From: Bathymodiolus brooksi
Lineage: Eukaryota; Mollusca; Bivalvia; Mytilida; Modiolidae
Assembly: GCA_963680875.1 (NCBI GenBank)
Contig: OY804583.1
Coordinates: 32,415,331-32,479,330, forward strand
Reading direction: 5' to 3'
Length of the DNA: 64,000 bases
Both the position numbers and the translations under genes were made by a program. Shown in pieces: positions 54,501 to 64,000 of the stretch. Positions within the stretch are counted from its first letter, which is position 1. Every line of letters starts with the position of its first letter. The notes beneath the pieces are model-generated. The model was not told the origin of the DNA. It ran no database searches and worked only from the letters and a program-made list of their open reading frames with translations.

Positions 54501-57500
54501 ATTTAAGCGAATTTTTAAAAGGGTCCCTGTAAAGTGAGATCCAGGGATCCACACTCAAAATATAGAAAATATGTGGAAATATAGAGAATATGTGGATGCG
54601 CGTGAAACGAAAACTACGTCAACAATTTGGAACATCCAGGGCACTGTTTCAGACATAGTGTACCTTTCCGAATTTCGATGGAGAAATTTTCACCAGAATG
54701 ATGACAAGTTCAATGCACTTATGTGTTGCATCACTGATTTATATGTTGTATAACTTTATATAATTCCGGGTATAATTATATCATATTTTGTCCTACTGAT
54801 TGTGTAACAATATTATTTCATGTGTTTTATCAATATACAACCTTTAAAATGGCTTTAATAATTTACGCCGCTAATCTATAGAATTACCGAAAAAAGAACT
54901 CAAAACCCAAGCCATTTATTGTACAAGCAGAGGATTAATTAGGAGAAATGTTCCTTATAAAAAGAAAGTTTGAAAAAAAGTCCTCGTTAGCTTCGTGAAC
55001 TTAAAACATTTAACGATGGCTACGTATCCTTGTGTTGTATACAAGATTCACGTTAGACCAAAACAGCATGCCTGAGAGTGCGAGAATTTCATTGAAATAT
55101 AGATAGTTGTCAGCTTTTTATTTCTTTACAAAGAGTTACCTCCCGTCAAACGTCGATATTACAAAACCTAAAATATATTATATATTTATAAAAAAAAAAA
55201 AGAAGACATATAAACACAATAATAATAATAATGAAAAACTGAGGCCAGATTGACTGGAGCAGGAACGACTTGAAATCAAAAAGTTTAAAAGGTGATCAAT
55301 ATTGGGATGTTTTTTTTTGTTATATTCTGTTTCTCGATGTCAGTATTTGGAAAAGTCAATCAATACTTTTGTAAATCTGACACCGAGAAACAGATTACAA
55401 CAAAAAAGGTCACATTAATGGGAATAAAAACACCAGGACTGCAAACAATTTTTAAACTGTGCCTAGAAATACTTCCGAAAGATATTAAAATATTCAAAAA
55501 AGTACTGAAATGATTGTCAAGTTGCTGAGGTGTTGCTCTTGGAATATTATTTTTTTTGAATGTCCTGTTTTTAGAGTTTGTCTAAATATGTAAAAAAAAA
55601 TTATGTTAATATGTTAAGCTCAAATTTTGACAGAACTCTTGAATGAACTGCACAATTTGACCAGGTGCTGTGTATTTTGATCACAGGATTAAAGGTGTAA
55701 TCCAAGGTGTCAAAAACAAACACATGAAACCATATACTGTAGCAAATGCATTGATTAAATTGGGATGAAAATCAATTATGAATATTTTTATAGGTGGAAT
55801 CGAGCGATATTAATAGTGAATTTTATATGATTTTTCGACTTTCGTGTACAGAATACATGTTATACCATTGCATCTTACCTTCACTAAAGGGAGATAACTA
55901 CTGTAAAATGTGAAAATATATGATTTTGGGATCAAAGTAAGGAAATTATTATTGCTTGTTATAACACAAATAAAACCTATTTTTTTCTTTTTTTTTTGAT
56001 GTCGTCTTACTGAATGTTGATTTACTTAAAAAAAAATTGTAATGTGTGACTTAATCAAGTAAATAAATGCTGTTATAAGAATAATTCATTATAAAAGAAA
56101 AAAAGTTGCCCCCCACCTCTGGCCCAAGAGAAGACCAGTAAAACTTTTTTCGACCCAGTATATTTTTCAGTTTTTATTTAGAACTACATTTGTATATAAA
56201 AATAAATTCCAGAATTTGATTCGGACCAGTAAATTCAAATTTTCATTATGAGGACTGCTATTATTAGTTTTAATTCCAGAAAATAAAGATAAGGTAGATA
56301 TTTACATTTTATGGGAAAAGAAATGGCTGGTTTTTTTTTCAGTTTTATTATGTGTAAAACTGTGGTTTATATAGCTAAATATTTCTTTGTCTTAACAAAA
56401 ACCAATAACTGTACTTAGATATAAACATATACATTGTATTTGCTTCAAATGTGGCTAAATGTTTTTTAAATTAGCAAATATCAGAAAATATGCACTATTC
56501 TATTCTTTTTAAATGTTTATATAGCTAAAGTGGGTACAACATGGCATCCCATATTTGTCTACGTGGCTGTTATTAACATGAATGGAAGGTTATAATATGT
56601 CCAGAATAATTCAATGAAAATTCATATCGTATTTGAAAAAAAAAAGATGCATGTCTGATTCCATTAAGATATTAGATTACAAAGTTTTGTGGTTCTATTT
56701 AAAGTTTAAAGGCCTTTGATATCATATTATGGTTTGGGAATGAAAAATTTTCTCAGATTGTTCTTGGCAATTTATACCAAAAAAAAAAACAATGTAACAG
56801 ACTTTAAATTTGAAATTTGTAGGATTTCATTGTTTTTAAAAGGTTTTTTTTTTCAAAATCCCACATTATTTGTCTTATCAAATAACCATATGTCAGCTTT
56901 AATTTACAGTAGCAATTATCTCGGGAAAATTATATATTTAGTCAGAAAGGATATTGATATAAATAAACATGAGAGACTATCCAACTTGACACTTGGACAC
57001 AAAATAAAGTAAAGGAATATCTTTGTTATTGCTGTTCTACATTTCACAGTCACAGCAGGGTCTTTAATAATGAGCATACTAATGAGTGTGAAACGGTCCA
57101 TAGCCTGCAGTTAAACGGTACTCTTCAATTATGTTGTTTACCGCTATATAATACATTTTGGCATACATTTTTTTTTTTCAATGTCATTTGCTGTATAGAA
57201 ATTCATATTCCGGATGCGGGGCTATCAACAAGGAAATAATATATGAGCATTATGGTGTTTAGCGCCACTTTCAACAATATTTAAGTTATATCATATCAGT
57301 TAGTTTTATTATTGAAGGAAACCAGAGTACCCGGAGAAAACAACCGACCTATCGCAAGTTACTGACAAACTTTATCACATAATGTTGCATCGAGTACACC
57401 TCACAATGAACGGGATTCCAACTCACAAGTTTAGCTTCAGGTGGTCATTATTTTCTACTACATTTTGTAATTTCAATAAAACATTGTCATTGTTGATTTT

Positions 57501-60500
57501 ATTACTGTTTGAACTTCTTAGTTTCAATAAAACATTGTCATTGTTGATTTTATTACTGTTTGAACTTCTTAGTTTCAATAAAACATTGTCATAGTTGATT
57601 TTATTACTGTTTGAACTTCTTAGTTTCAATAAAACATTGTCATTGTTGATTTTATTACTGTTTGAACTTCTTAGTTTCAATAAAACATTGTCATAGTTGA
57701 TTTTATTACTGTTTGAACTTCTTAGTTTCAATAAAACATTGTCATTGTTGATTTTATTACTGTTTGAACTTCTTAGTTTCAATAAAACATTGTCATTGTT
57801 GATTTTATTACTGTTTGAACTTCTTAGTTTCAATAAAACATTGTCATAGTTGATTTTATTACTGTTTGAACTTCTTAGTTTCAATAAAACATTGTCATTG
57901 TTGATTTTATTACTGTTTGAACTTCTTAGTTTCAATAAAACATTGTCATAGTTGATTTTATTACTGTTTGAACTTCTTAGTTTCAATAAAACATTGTCAT
58001 TGTTGATTTTATTACTGTTTGAACTTCTTAGTTTCAATAAAACATTGTCATAGTTGATTTTATTACTGTTTGAACTTCTTAGTTTCAATAAAACATTGTC
58101 ATTGTTGATTTTATTACTGTTTGAACTTCTTAGTTTCAATAAAACATTGTCATTGTTGATTTTATTACTGTTTGAACTTCTTAGTTTCAATAAAACATTG
58201 TCATAGTTGATTTTATTACTGTTTGAACTTCTTAGTTTCAATAAAACATTGTCATTGTTGATTTTATTACTGTTTGAACTTCTTAGTTTCAATAAAACAT
58301 TGTCATTGTTGATTTTATTACTGTTTGAACTTCTTAGTTTCAATAAAACATTGTCATAGTTGATTTTATTACTGTTTGAACTTCTTAGTTTCAATAAAAC
58401 ATTGTCATTGTTGATTTTATTACTGTTTGAACTTCTTAGTTTCAATAAAACATTGTCATAGTTGATTTTATTACTGTTTGAACTTCTTAGTTTCAATAAA
58501 ACATTGTCATTGTTGATTTTATTACTGTTTGAACTTCTTAGTTTCAATAAAACATTGTCATTGTTGATTTTATTACTGTTTGAACTTCTTAGTTTCAATA
58601 AAACATTGTCATAGTTGATTTTATTACTGTTTGAACTTCTTAGTTTCAATAAAACATTGTCATTGTTGATTTTATTACTGTTTGAACTTCTTAGTTTCAA
58701 TAAAACATTGTCATAGTTGATTTTATTACTGTTTGAACTTCTTAGTTTCAATAAAACATTGTCATTGTTGATTTTATTACTGTTTGAACTTCTTAGTTTC
58801 AATAAAACATTGTCATTGTTGATTTTATTACTGTTTGAACTTCTTAGTTTCAATAAAACATTGTCATAGTTGATTTTATTACTGTTTGAACTTCTTAGTT
58901 TCAATAAAACATTGTCATAGTTGATTTTATTACTGTTTGAACTTCTTAGTTTCAATAAAACATTGTCATTGTTGATTTTATTACTGTTTGAACTTCTTAG
59001 TTTCAATAAAACATTGTCATTGTTGATTTTATTACTGTTTGAACTTCTTAGTTTCAATAAAACATTGTCATTGTTGATTTTATTACTGTTTGAACTTCTT
59101 AGTTTCAATAAAACATTGTCATAGTTGATTTTATTACTGTTTGAACTTCTTAGTTTCAATAAAACATTGTCATTGTTGATTTTATTACTGTTTGAACTTC
59201 TTAGTTTCAATAAAACATTGTCATAGTTGATTTTATTACTGTTTGAACTTCTTAATTTCAGTAAAGGTTTGTTCATGTATTTTTAAAGTGATTGATGTTT
59301 TAATTATACCCCCGCTCCCCGAAGGGGGAGGGGGATATACTGTTTTACCTCTGTCCGTCTGTCCAAGATATTTTTCGGTGCATTTTTCTCAGTAACTGCT
59401 GATGGCAGAAATCTGATATTTGGTCACAAGCGTCATATAGGTATGCCATATTGTGAGAAGAGTTTTTGGAACCATCAGATTCCTACTGTCCTGTTTGCCG
59501 ACTTAGTTGGTTTTTATACACATTGATCATATATGGACATTTTTCGTCACATTTTTCTCAGCAACTATTGATGGCAGAAATCTGATATTTGGTCACAAGC
59601 TTCATATAGGTACCCCATATCGTGGGAAGCGTTTTTGGAGCTGTCAGATTCCTACTTCCTGTTTGCCGAAGAGCGGGGGTATCATAAGTGAGCATTAGCT
59701 CACAGTTCATCTTGTTAAAGTGTAGTCAACTACAAGGGTAAAAGAAAGAAAGCTATAAAAGGAAATAACATATTCCATGATTTTTACGATAAAATATTAG
59801 TTTAATATGTTGACAACATGTGCTGTAGGGCATTTTAATGTCTTCCTCTCATGTAGCACAAGTTTGTTGGGTCTAAATTAAATAATCGTTGGTTTACAAT
59901 TTTATGTAGGAGCATGTATTGTAGGAGAGAAATTTATTGCATTGTTTCATCACATAATAAAAAGCCTTTTTGAATTAGAAAGAGTAAAAATAATATTAAG
60001 GCCATAAATAATAAATTATTTGCTTGTGCGGTTGTGACCTTTCAGAAGACAGGTGCAAATGCTGGGGTTTTTTTGGGTTTTTTTCTGGATATGTCCAGGC
60101 TCCTTAATTATAAAGTATCTAATTTAGCACATTTTAAAAGAAAAAAGACTATATATTATATGAATCTGTATTGTATAGTACTAACAAGGTGTTTCTGGGC
60201 CGTCGTGGCCATAATCGTATGGTAGTTGGATTTGCAACTACCTGTGCAATCAATGCCTATCACCACTAAAGTTGTGAGTTGGAATCCTACTCATGGCGAG
60301 GTGTACTCGATACAACATTATGTGATAAAGTTTGTCAGTGACTTGCGACAGGTCTGTGGTTTTCTCCCGGTACTCTGGTTTCCTCCACCAATAAAACTGA
60401 CTGCCACAATATAACTGAAATACTGTTGAAAGAGGTGTTAAACACCATAACCCAGCAAATTACTTCCTGTATATTGCATAGAAATATGTACACTGACATA

Positions 60501-62880
60501 TAAGGTTGTAATTGTAGGTGTCATGTCTGAATCAATGTAGTAATGGTGTTGTAAGGGAACGACCATTTAACTTGAAGGGGGGGGGGGTTATGGTTTTTTT
60601 TCTAAAAAAATATTCTGATTCCCAATGTTGCTGAAAAAAATATTCTAATTTTGGTGGAGGAAAAAAAAATCTGATTCAGAGTTTTTGTCGTGTAACCTAA
60701 TGTTGAATTCTGGGGAAAAAATTGTGCTTTCGTGTTGTCAGAAAAAAAAATTCTGAACGAAACAAAAAACCATAACCCTCCCCCCTGCAAGTTAAATGGT
60801 CGGTCCCTAATATGTTTCACTGATTTCAGACCACAGTAACTGCAGTGGTTTTGTTTTTTTTAACAAAAACACCATTTTAATACTGTACCAATATATTTGA
60901 AGTAAAAGTATGGATACAACTGAAAACAAGTGTATTTTCAATAAAGTAAGATTTTATTTTACCGTGATATATGGAAGGAAAATTATAGTGATTATTACTT
61001 AACGTCCAGCAGTATTTCAGCTATATTCTGGACGAGGGAAAATTATTGAATGTTGTAATCACCTCTAGTATGATTAAAAAAAAAGGGAACATTTGGAATT
61101 AAATTAAAAATTGTAAGATTAAAATCCATGACAATTTTCTACTTATGTTCTCAAATGTGTCTCCTTACTTTCTTCCTATGTAATCAGTGCCTATCACCAC
61201 TCATGGCGAGGTGTACTCAATACAACATTATGTAATAAAGTTTGTCAGTGACTTGTGGCAGTTCAGTGGTTTTCTCATGGCGAGGTGTACTCAATACAAC
61301 ATTATGTAATAAAGTTTGTCAGTGACTTGTGACAGTTCAGTGGTTTTCTCCAGGTACTCTGGTTCTTCCACCAATAAAACTGTAATATTGTTGAAAGTGG
61401 TGTTAGACACCAAAAGCCCTTACTTTCTTGTTAAAACAAACAATAAAGATACCCAGATGTTAAGTGTTTATCTACAGCAGAATAAGTTGCTCAACTGCAT
61501 TCTAGGAGCCGTTTCACACTCATTTTAGAGAATGAGTTTTGCTCATTATTAAAGATCCTACTGTAACTGCAGAGGACGACCTAGAAACACCTGGCGTAGA
61601 GACACAGAGTCAAAATTGAAAGAGTAGGAACACAACTGGAACTCAGCAGAAAAATTAGCGCCAAATCGAGTTAGATGGAGGGAGTTCGTCAAAGGTCTAT
61701 GCTCCCTAGCAGAGCAAAGGGCTTCACATAACATAACTGTAACTGTGAAATGTAGAACAGCATTAAACAATCATTTGCTTTAATGTGTGTCTTATGGTAG
61801 AGTTAGATAGTCTCTCCTGTTCATTTACAGCCATATCCTTTCTTACTACAAGCTGTTCCTTTACTTTAATTTGTGTCTAAGTGTAATGTAGGATAGTCTC
61901 GTGTTCATTTACATACATATCCTTTTTACTAATTTTTCTAGAAAAATCTGTTACTCGTCAATATTTTTGTTTGACAAATCTGTAGAAAAGAATGTCGGGG
62001 ATAGAATAAAAAAAAAAAATTGTTTTATTTTAAGAGAATACTAAAGTAACAGATGGTTTGTGTCTAGTCTTTTCTACGTGGATATCAAATTTATATAGTG
62101 TGTGTGTGTCATAAGGAAAATATTGATTGTAAGATTTAAAGTTTTTAATTTAACCAGGTTTCTTGAATGGAAGAGTCTGATTAATTTGATCTATTATGTA
62201 ACAGTATGTCAGTTGAACTAATGAGGGTCAAAATAAAGTTTAACCTATATCAGGCCTTTCAATAAAGGGTGGTACCAGGAATGAGGTACATTTACCTGCC
62301 TAAAATGGTCTTTGGTACCTCCTGATTTTAAAGAGTGTTGCATGAGATATTCATGAAATTTGTTCAAATTTTAATAAAAAAAAAAGTACCGCCTGTAAAT
62401 AGTGAAGTAATGGTAGACTTGAGAAATATTGAAAGCCCTGCTATATCTGAGACACCACTTGACACATAGTCATCACTGGAGTACTAGCTACTGTTCCAAG
62501 GGCTAAGCCCATAGAGCTTCATCGTGCATGTGTGCAGTCTGTGCCAAAAACATTTGGACAAACTAGCCCGAACAGCATTTTAGAAGATTTTTTTCTATTT
62601 GTTTAAGCAAATTTTATGCTAGTTTTACTAGCCTGAACCAATTTTTACTAGACAGGAGCATAGGGCTAGTGGTTTTTGGCGCAGACTGTGTGTGTGTTGC
62701 AATTGACATTATCATCTAATTCAAAAGCTAACTTGTTTAATATGCACAATCTCACGTTTATAATTGATGACTTCTTCGTTTATTTCCAGGTGTGGACACT
62801 GTAAAAGACTGGCACCAACATGGAATGAACTCGCCAAACTCTACAATGAGAAGGAGGAGAAGGAAGTCATCATAGCCAAG
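51433..62880 (+). CDS. TXNDC5: TXNDC5/ERp46-like protein disulfide isomerase, N-terminal part (2 exons)
   Basis: Exons 51433-51578 and 62790-62880 join as TG|G (Trp) to give [20 protein letters not shown] (signal peptide, cleavage probably after TA), then [20 protein letters not shown] and [22 protein letters not shown] is the redox-active site of a thioredoxin fold. The [12 protein letters not shown] and PTWN blocks closely match the first thioredoxin domain of TXNDC5, an ER oxidoreductase that forms disulfides in client proteins; other PDI paralogues remain possible from one partial domain. The last visible codons are VIIAK and the next donor is gtttat; the remaining exons lie beyond the window. 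The 11.2-kb intron is almost entirely mobile and satellite DNA. Confidence 0.85.
51747..51790. repeat. Left arm of a ~53-bp inverted repeat
   Basis: gcttttgctcccagcgaggg... is repeated inverted at 53898-53952 (ttggagcaaaagc). It brackets the LINE fragment and the second MULE-like element in the TXNDC5 intron. Confidence 0.7.
51965..52590 (-). mobile_element. 5'-truncated LINE (non-LTR retrotransposon), 3' end of the RT ORF
   Basis: The minus strand encodes [48 protein letters not shown] and [20 protein letters not shown], ending [10 protein letters not shown]. The [19 protein letters not shown] and SFFP...WN-LP blocks are typical C-terminal landmarks of LINE polyproteins. A 3' UTR and an AT-rich tail run to about 51970. 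Confidence 0.8.
52593..53456. mobile_element. MULE-like element: ~330-bp TIRs, 9-bp target duplication
   Basis: Ends TAATCTCGTTGAGATTAGGA and its inverse at 53456. The arms extend through the matching ctttaagctgaccgccattt and its inverse. The flanks AAGTAAGCG and AAGTAAGTG match at 8 of 9 positions. No ORF recognised. It abuts the 5' end of the LINE fragment. Confidence 0.82.
53898..53952. repeat. Right arm of the ~53-bp inverted repeat
   Basis: tgctccattacattgaatgg and gaccgattcgtaaccctcgc are the reverse complement of 51747-51790 plus flank. Confidence 0.7.
54255..54355. repeat. GGCCCC-rich tandem repeat
   Basis: Units of ggccccagtcgatcc and ggccccaatacctgtct alternate about five times, sharply G/C-rich against an AT-rich intron. 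Confidence 0.75.
54433..54888. mobile_element. 456-bp TIR element, 8-bp target duplication
   Basis: Ends GGTAATCCTATAGATTAGCG and (inverted) GGTAATTCTATAGATTAGCG, flanked by a perfect GAAAAAAG. An open frame at 54571-54753 ([20 protein letters not shown]) is not recognised. Confidence 0.78.
54900..57240. other. TXNDC5 intron, AT-rich, nothing recognised
   Basis: No exon with matching splice sites and no clear repeat. Open frames here are short and lack family resemblance. Confidence 0.45.
57250..57435 (-). mobile_element. SINE family B
   Basis: tatggtgtttagcgccactt, gtacccggagaaaacaaccg, ttgcatcgagtacacctcac and gggattccaactcacaagtt. The 51-bp minisatellite starts immediately after its B-box region. 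Confidence 0.68.
57465..59262. repeat. 51-bp minisatellite, about 35 units, with higher-order structure
   Basis: Each unit is tttcaataaaacattgtcat, t/a, gttgattttattactgtttg and aacttcttag. Units differ mainly at one base (attgttg or atagttg), and the order of the two types forms runs of a five-unit pattern. A 617-codon minus-strand frame is open only because 51 is a multiple of 3 and no unit has a stop. It lies in the TXNDC5 intron. Confidence 0.95.
59305..59690 (+). repeat. Mollusc-type repeat (G/C-head family)
   Basis: Head cccccgctccccgaaggggg, two units (tctgatatttggtcacaagc, gacttagttggtttttatac), and a tail gagcgggggtatcataagtg. Confidence 0.78.
60196..60453 (+). mobile_element. SINE family B, near full length with tRNA-Ser-like head
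   Basis: gggccgtcgtggccataatc resembles a tRNA-Ser 5' half with A-box. Then ggtagttggatttgcaacta, box-B-like gtgagttggaatcctac, ggtgtactcgatacaacatt, and 3' end gaaagaggtgttaaacacca. Best local copy for defining the family. Confidence 0.75.
60555..60807. mobile_element. 253-bp PIF/Harbinger-type MITE
   Basis: Ends GGGAACGACCATTTAACTTG and (inverted) GGGACCGACCATTTAACTTG, flanked by TAA on both sides, the TWA target typical of PIF/Harbinger. Confidence 0.8.
61170..61415 (+). mobile_element. SINE family B with internal tandem duplication
   Basis: The block ctcatggcgaggtgtactca, caacattatgtaataaagtt, cagtgacttgt occurs twice (61200-61268 and 61276-61340) before the normal 3' end gttgaaagtggtgttagaca. 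Confidence 0.72.
61568..61735 (+). pseudogene. LINE ORF2 C-terminal remnant
   Basis: [18 protein letters not shown], a stop, then [23 protein letters not shown]-x-x-TWRR...W...A-x-DR-x-RW-x-F is a typical extreme C-terminus of some non-LTR reverse transcriptases. Frame broken. Confidence 0.6.
62251..62440. mobile_element. 190-bp MITE, 6-bp target duplication
   Basis: Ends CAGGCCTTTCAATAAAGG and (inverted) CAGGGCTTTCAATATTTC, flanked by CTATAT. The ends resemble the 48-kb element (CAGTGCTTTCATTAA), and both have ggtacc-type subterminal motifs. Confidence 0.78.
62790..62880 (+). CDS. TXNDC5: TXNDC5-like exon 2 (CGHC active site)
   Basis: After acceptor tatttccag the frame completes Trp and reads [20 protein letters not shown]. 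It ends VIIAK at a gtttat donor. Confidence 0.88.
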
Positions 62881-62914
62881 GTTTATTATCTCCCCCCCCC
62901 CCTTTTTTTTTTAG

Positions 62915-64000
62915 CTCACCTGACCCAAAGGGTCAAGTGAGCTATTGTCACCACTGAGCATCCGTCGTCTGTCGTCCGTCCGTTAAATTTTCACATTTTA
63001 ATCAACTCCTCTGAAGCCACTGGGCCAATTTGAACCAAATTTTGGTGGAATGGTCCTTGGATGGCCCCCTTCCAAAATTGTGTTCGGTGATCCCGACTTC
63101 CAACCAAGATGGCCACCAAGTTAAAAATAGAAAAAAGGGGGGATGAAATTTTAATTGTCCATTGCTGCTTTAGTGTAAGTCAAAATGAGCTCAAATTTTA
63201 ACTGCAGCTACATGGCAAGGAATAGTTTAACATATATTCCAGGTTTTTCTGTGAAATTTTGCTTTCAGCCGATATATACCGATTATGCAAATTAGGCATA
63301 TTTTGATAAAAGATCACATTTAAATCTTCTCCTCTGAAACCGCTCAACCAAATTAAACCAAACCTGGCAGGGATGGTCCCTGGGTGGGTCTCTTTCAAAA
63401 TTGTGTCCGACAGACCCGCCCTCCATTCAAGATGGCTGCTGTTACTAAAAATAGAAATTTCTTCAAATGGCCAAAACTGCTCTATTTTAAGCCAGAATGT
63501 GCCCAAATTTGAACTGTATAAGCATAATGATGAGCTTTTTAACATGTATTACAGGATTTTTTATGAACTTTGAACTTTTGCCGATTTTGACCGATTATGC
63601 AAATTAGAAAAAAGGGGGGATGAAATTAAAAGAAAATCTTCTCCTCTGAAACTACTGAGCCAATCTCAACCAAACTTTGCGGAAATGATTCTTGGATGGC
63701 CCCCTTCCAAAATTGTGTCTGGTAATCCTGACTTCCAACCAAGATGGCCGCCAAGCTCAAAATAGAAAAAAGGGGGGATGAAATTTTAATTGTCCATTGC
63801 TGCTTTAGTGTAAGTCAAAATGAGCTCCAATTTTAAATGCTGCTACATGGCAAGAAGTAGTTTAACATATATTCCAGGTTTTTCTGTGAAATTTTTCTTT
63901 CAGCCGATATATACCGATTATGCAAATTAGGCATATTTTGATAAAAGATCACATTTAAATCTTCTCCTCTGAAACCGCTGAACCAAATTAAACCAAACCT
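62915..64000 (+). repeat. Mollusc-type tandem repeat, about 3 units of ~300 bp
   Basis: Begins with the palindromic ttagctcacctgacccaaag and ggtcaagtgagctattgtca. Units repeat cttggatggcccccttccaa, aattgtgttcggtgatcc, caaccaagatggccaccaag and gattatgcaaattaggcata, and continue past the window edge. In the intron after TXNDC5-like exon 2. Confidence 0.8.

Noticed and set aside
57423..59276. 617-codon open frame on the minus strand with a 17-residue repeat
   Set aside because: It is the translation of a 51-bp minisatellite. The period is a multiple of 3, the plus strand is also open in places, and the array lies inside the TXNDC5 intron next to a SINE.

Overview
This window is animal nuclear DNA, AT-rich and full of repeats, most likely from a mollusc and perhaps a bivalve. 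The evidence is split genes with GT/AG introns, long introns packed with tRNA-derived SINEs and terminal-inverted-repeat (TIR) DNA transposons, and repeat families that I recall as common in mollusc genomes. The species cannot be read from the sequence. There are no bacterial operons, CRISPR arrays or phage features.

Three protein genes are supported by phase-consistent exons. (1) On the + strand, from 3540 to 30056, eight exons encode the C-terminal part (about 470 residues) of an L1CAM/neuroglian-family adhesion molecule: three Ig-like domains, one transmembrane helix, and a cytoplasmic tail with the ankyrin-binding FIGQY-type motif (here FIGLY). Earlier exons lie to the left of the window. 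No fibronectin type III exons are visible between the Ig domains and the membrane. An AT-rich, repeat-poor stretch to about 36.6 kb is probably its 3' UTR. (2) On the - strand, from 51102 down to 41755, five exons encode a complete 108-residue ribosomal stalk protein P1 (RPLP1), including a 14-nt last coding exon. (3) On the + strand from 51433, two exons of a TXNDC5/ERp46-like protein disulfide isomerase start divergently from RPLP1 across about 330 bp; the gene continues beyond the right edge.

The rest is intronic or intergenic mobile DNA. 0-3.5 kb: small TIR elements and a 27-bp tandem repeat. 3.7-4.7 and 9.1-9.9 kb: two minisatellites made of the 5' (pol III A-box) head of one SINE family. 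4.9-6.1 kb: a hAT-like element. 7.6-8.6 kb: a tandem mollusc-type repeat. 10.9-20.4 kb: a segmental duplication in which one copy carries two TIR insertions plus a full-length dead Tigger/pogo transposon and the other copy shows near-empty sites. 21.6-27.4 kb: about 22 copies of a ~98-bp unit that repeats the splice acceptor and first codons of the L1-family transmembrane exon, with the first unit split by a 3.57-kb insertion. 36.6-37.6 kb: a ~120-bp tandem array with an inserted hairpin MITE. 38-49 kb: SINEs, mollusc-type repeats and TIR elements around RPLP1. 49.7-50.8 kb: a Pack-MULE-like element carrying a broken RecQ-like helicase fragment. 52.6-53.5 kb: a second long-TIR MULE-like element. 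57.4-59.3 kb: a 51-bp minisatellite with higher-order structure. 62.9-64 kb: another tandem mollusc-type repeat.

The most interesting signals are the tandemly repeated splice acceptors feeding the L1-family transmembrane exon, the apparent Tigger excision footprint in the duplicate, the recurring CAG...CTG elements with 6-7-bp target duplications, and the captured RecQ fragment inside an RPLP1 intron. All exon boundaries come from reading splice sites and frames by eye; no database search was run.
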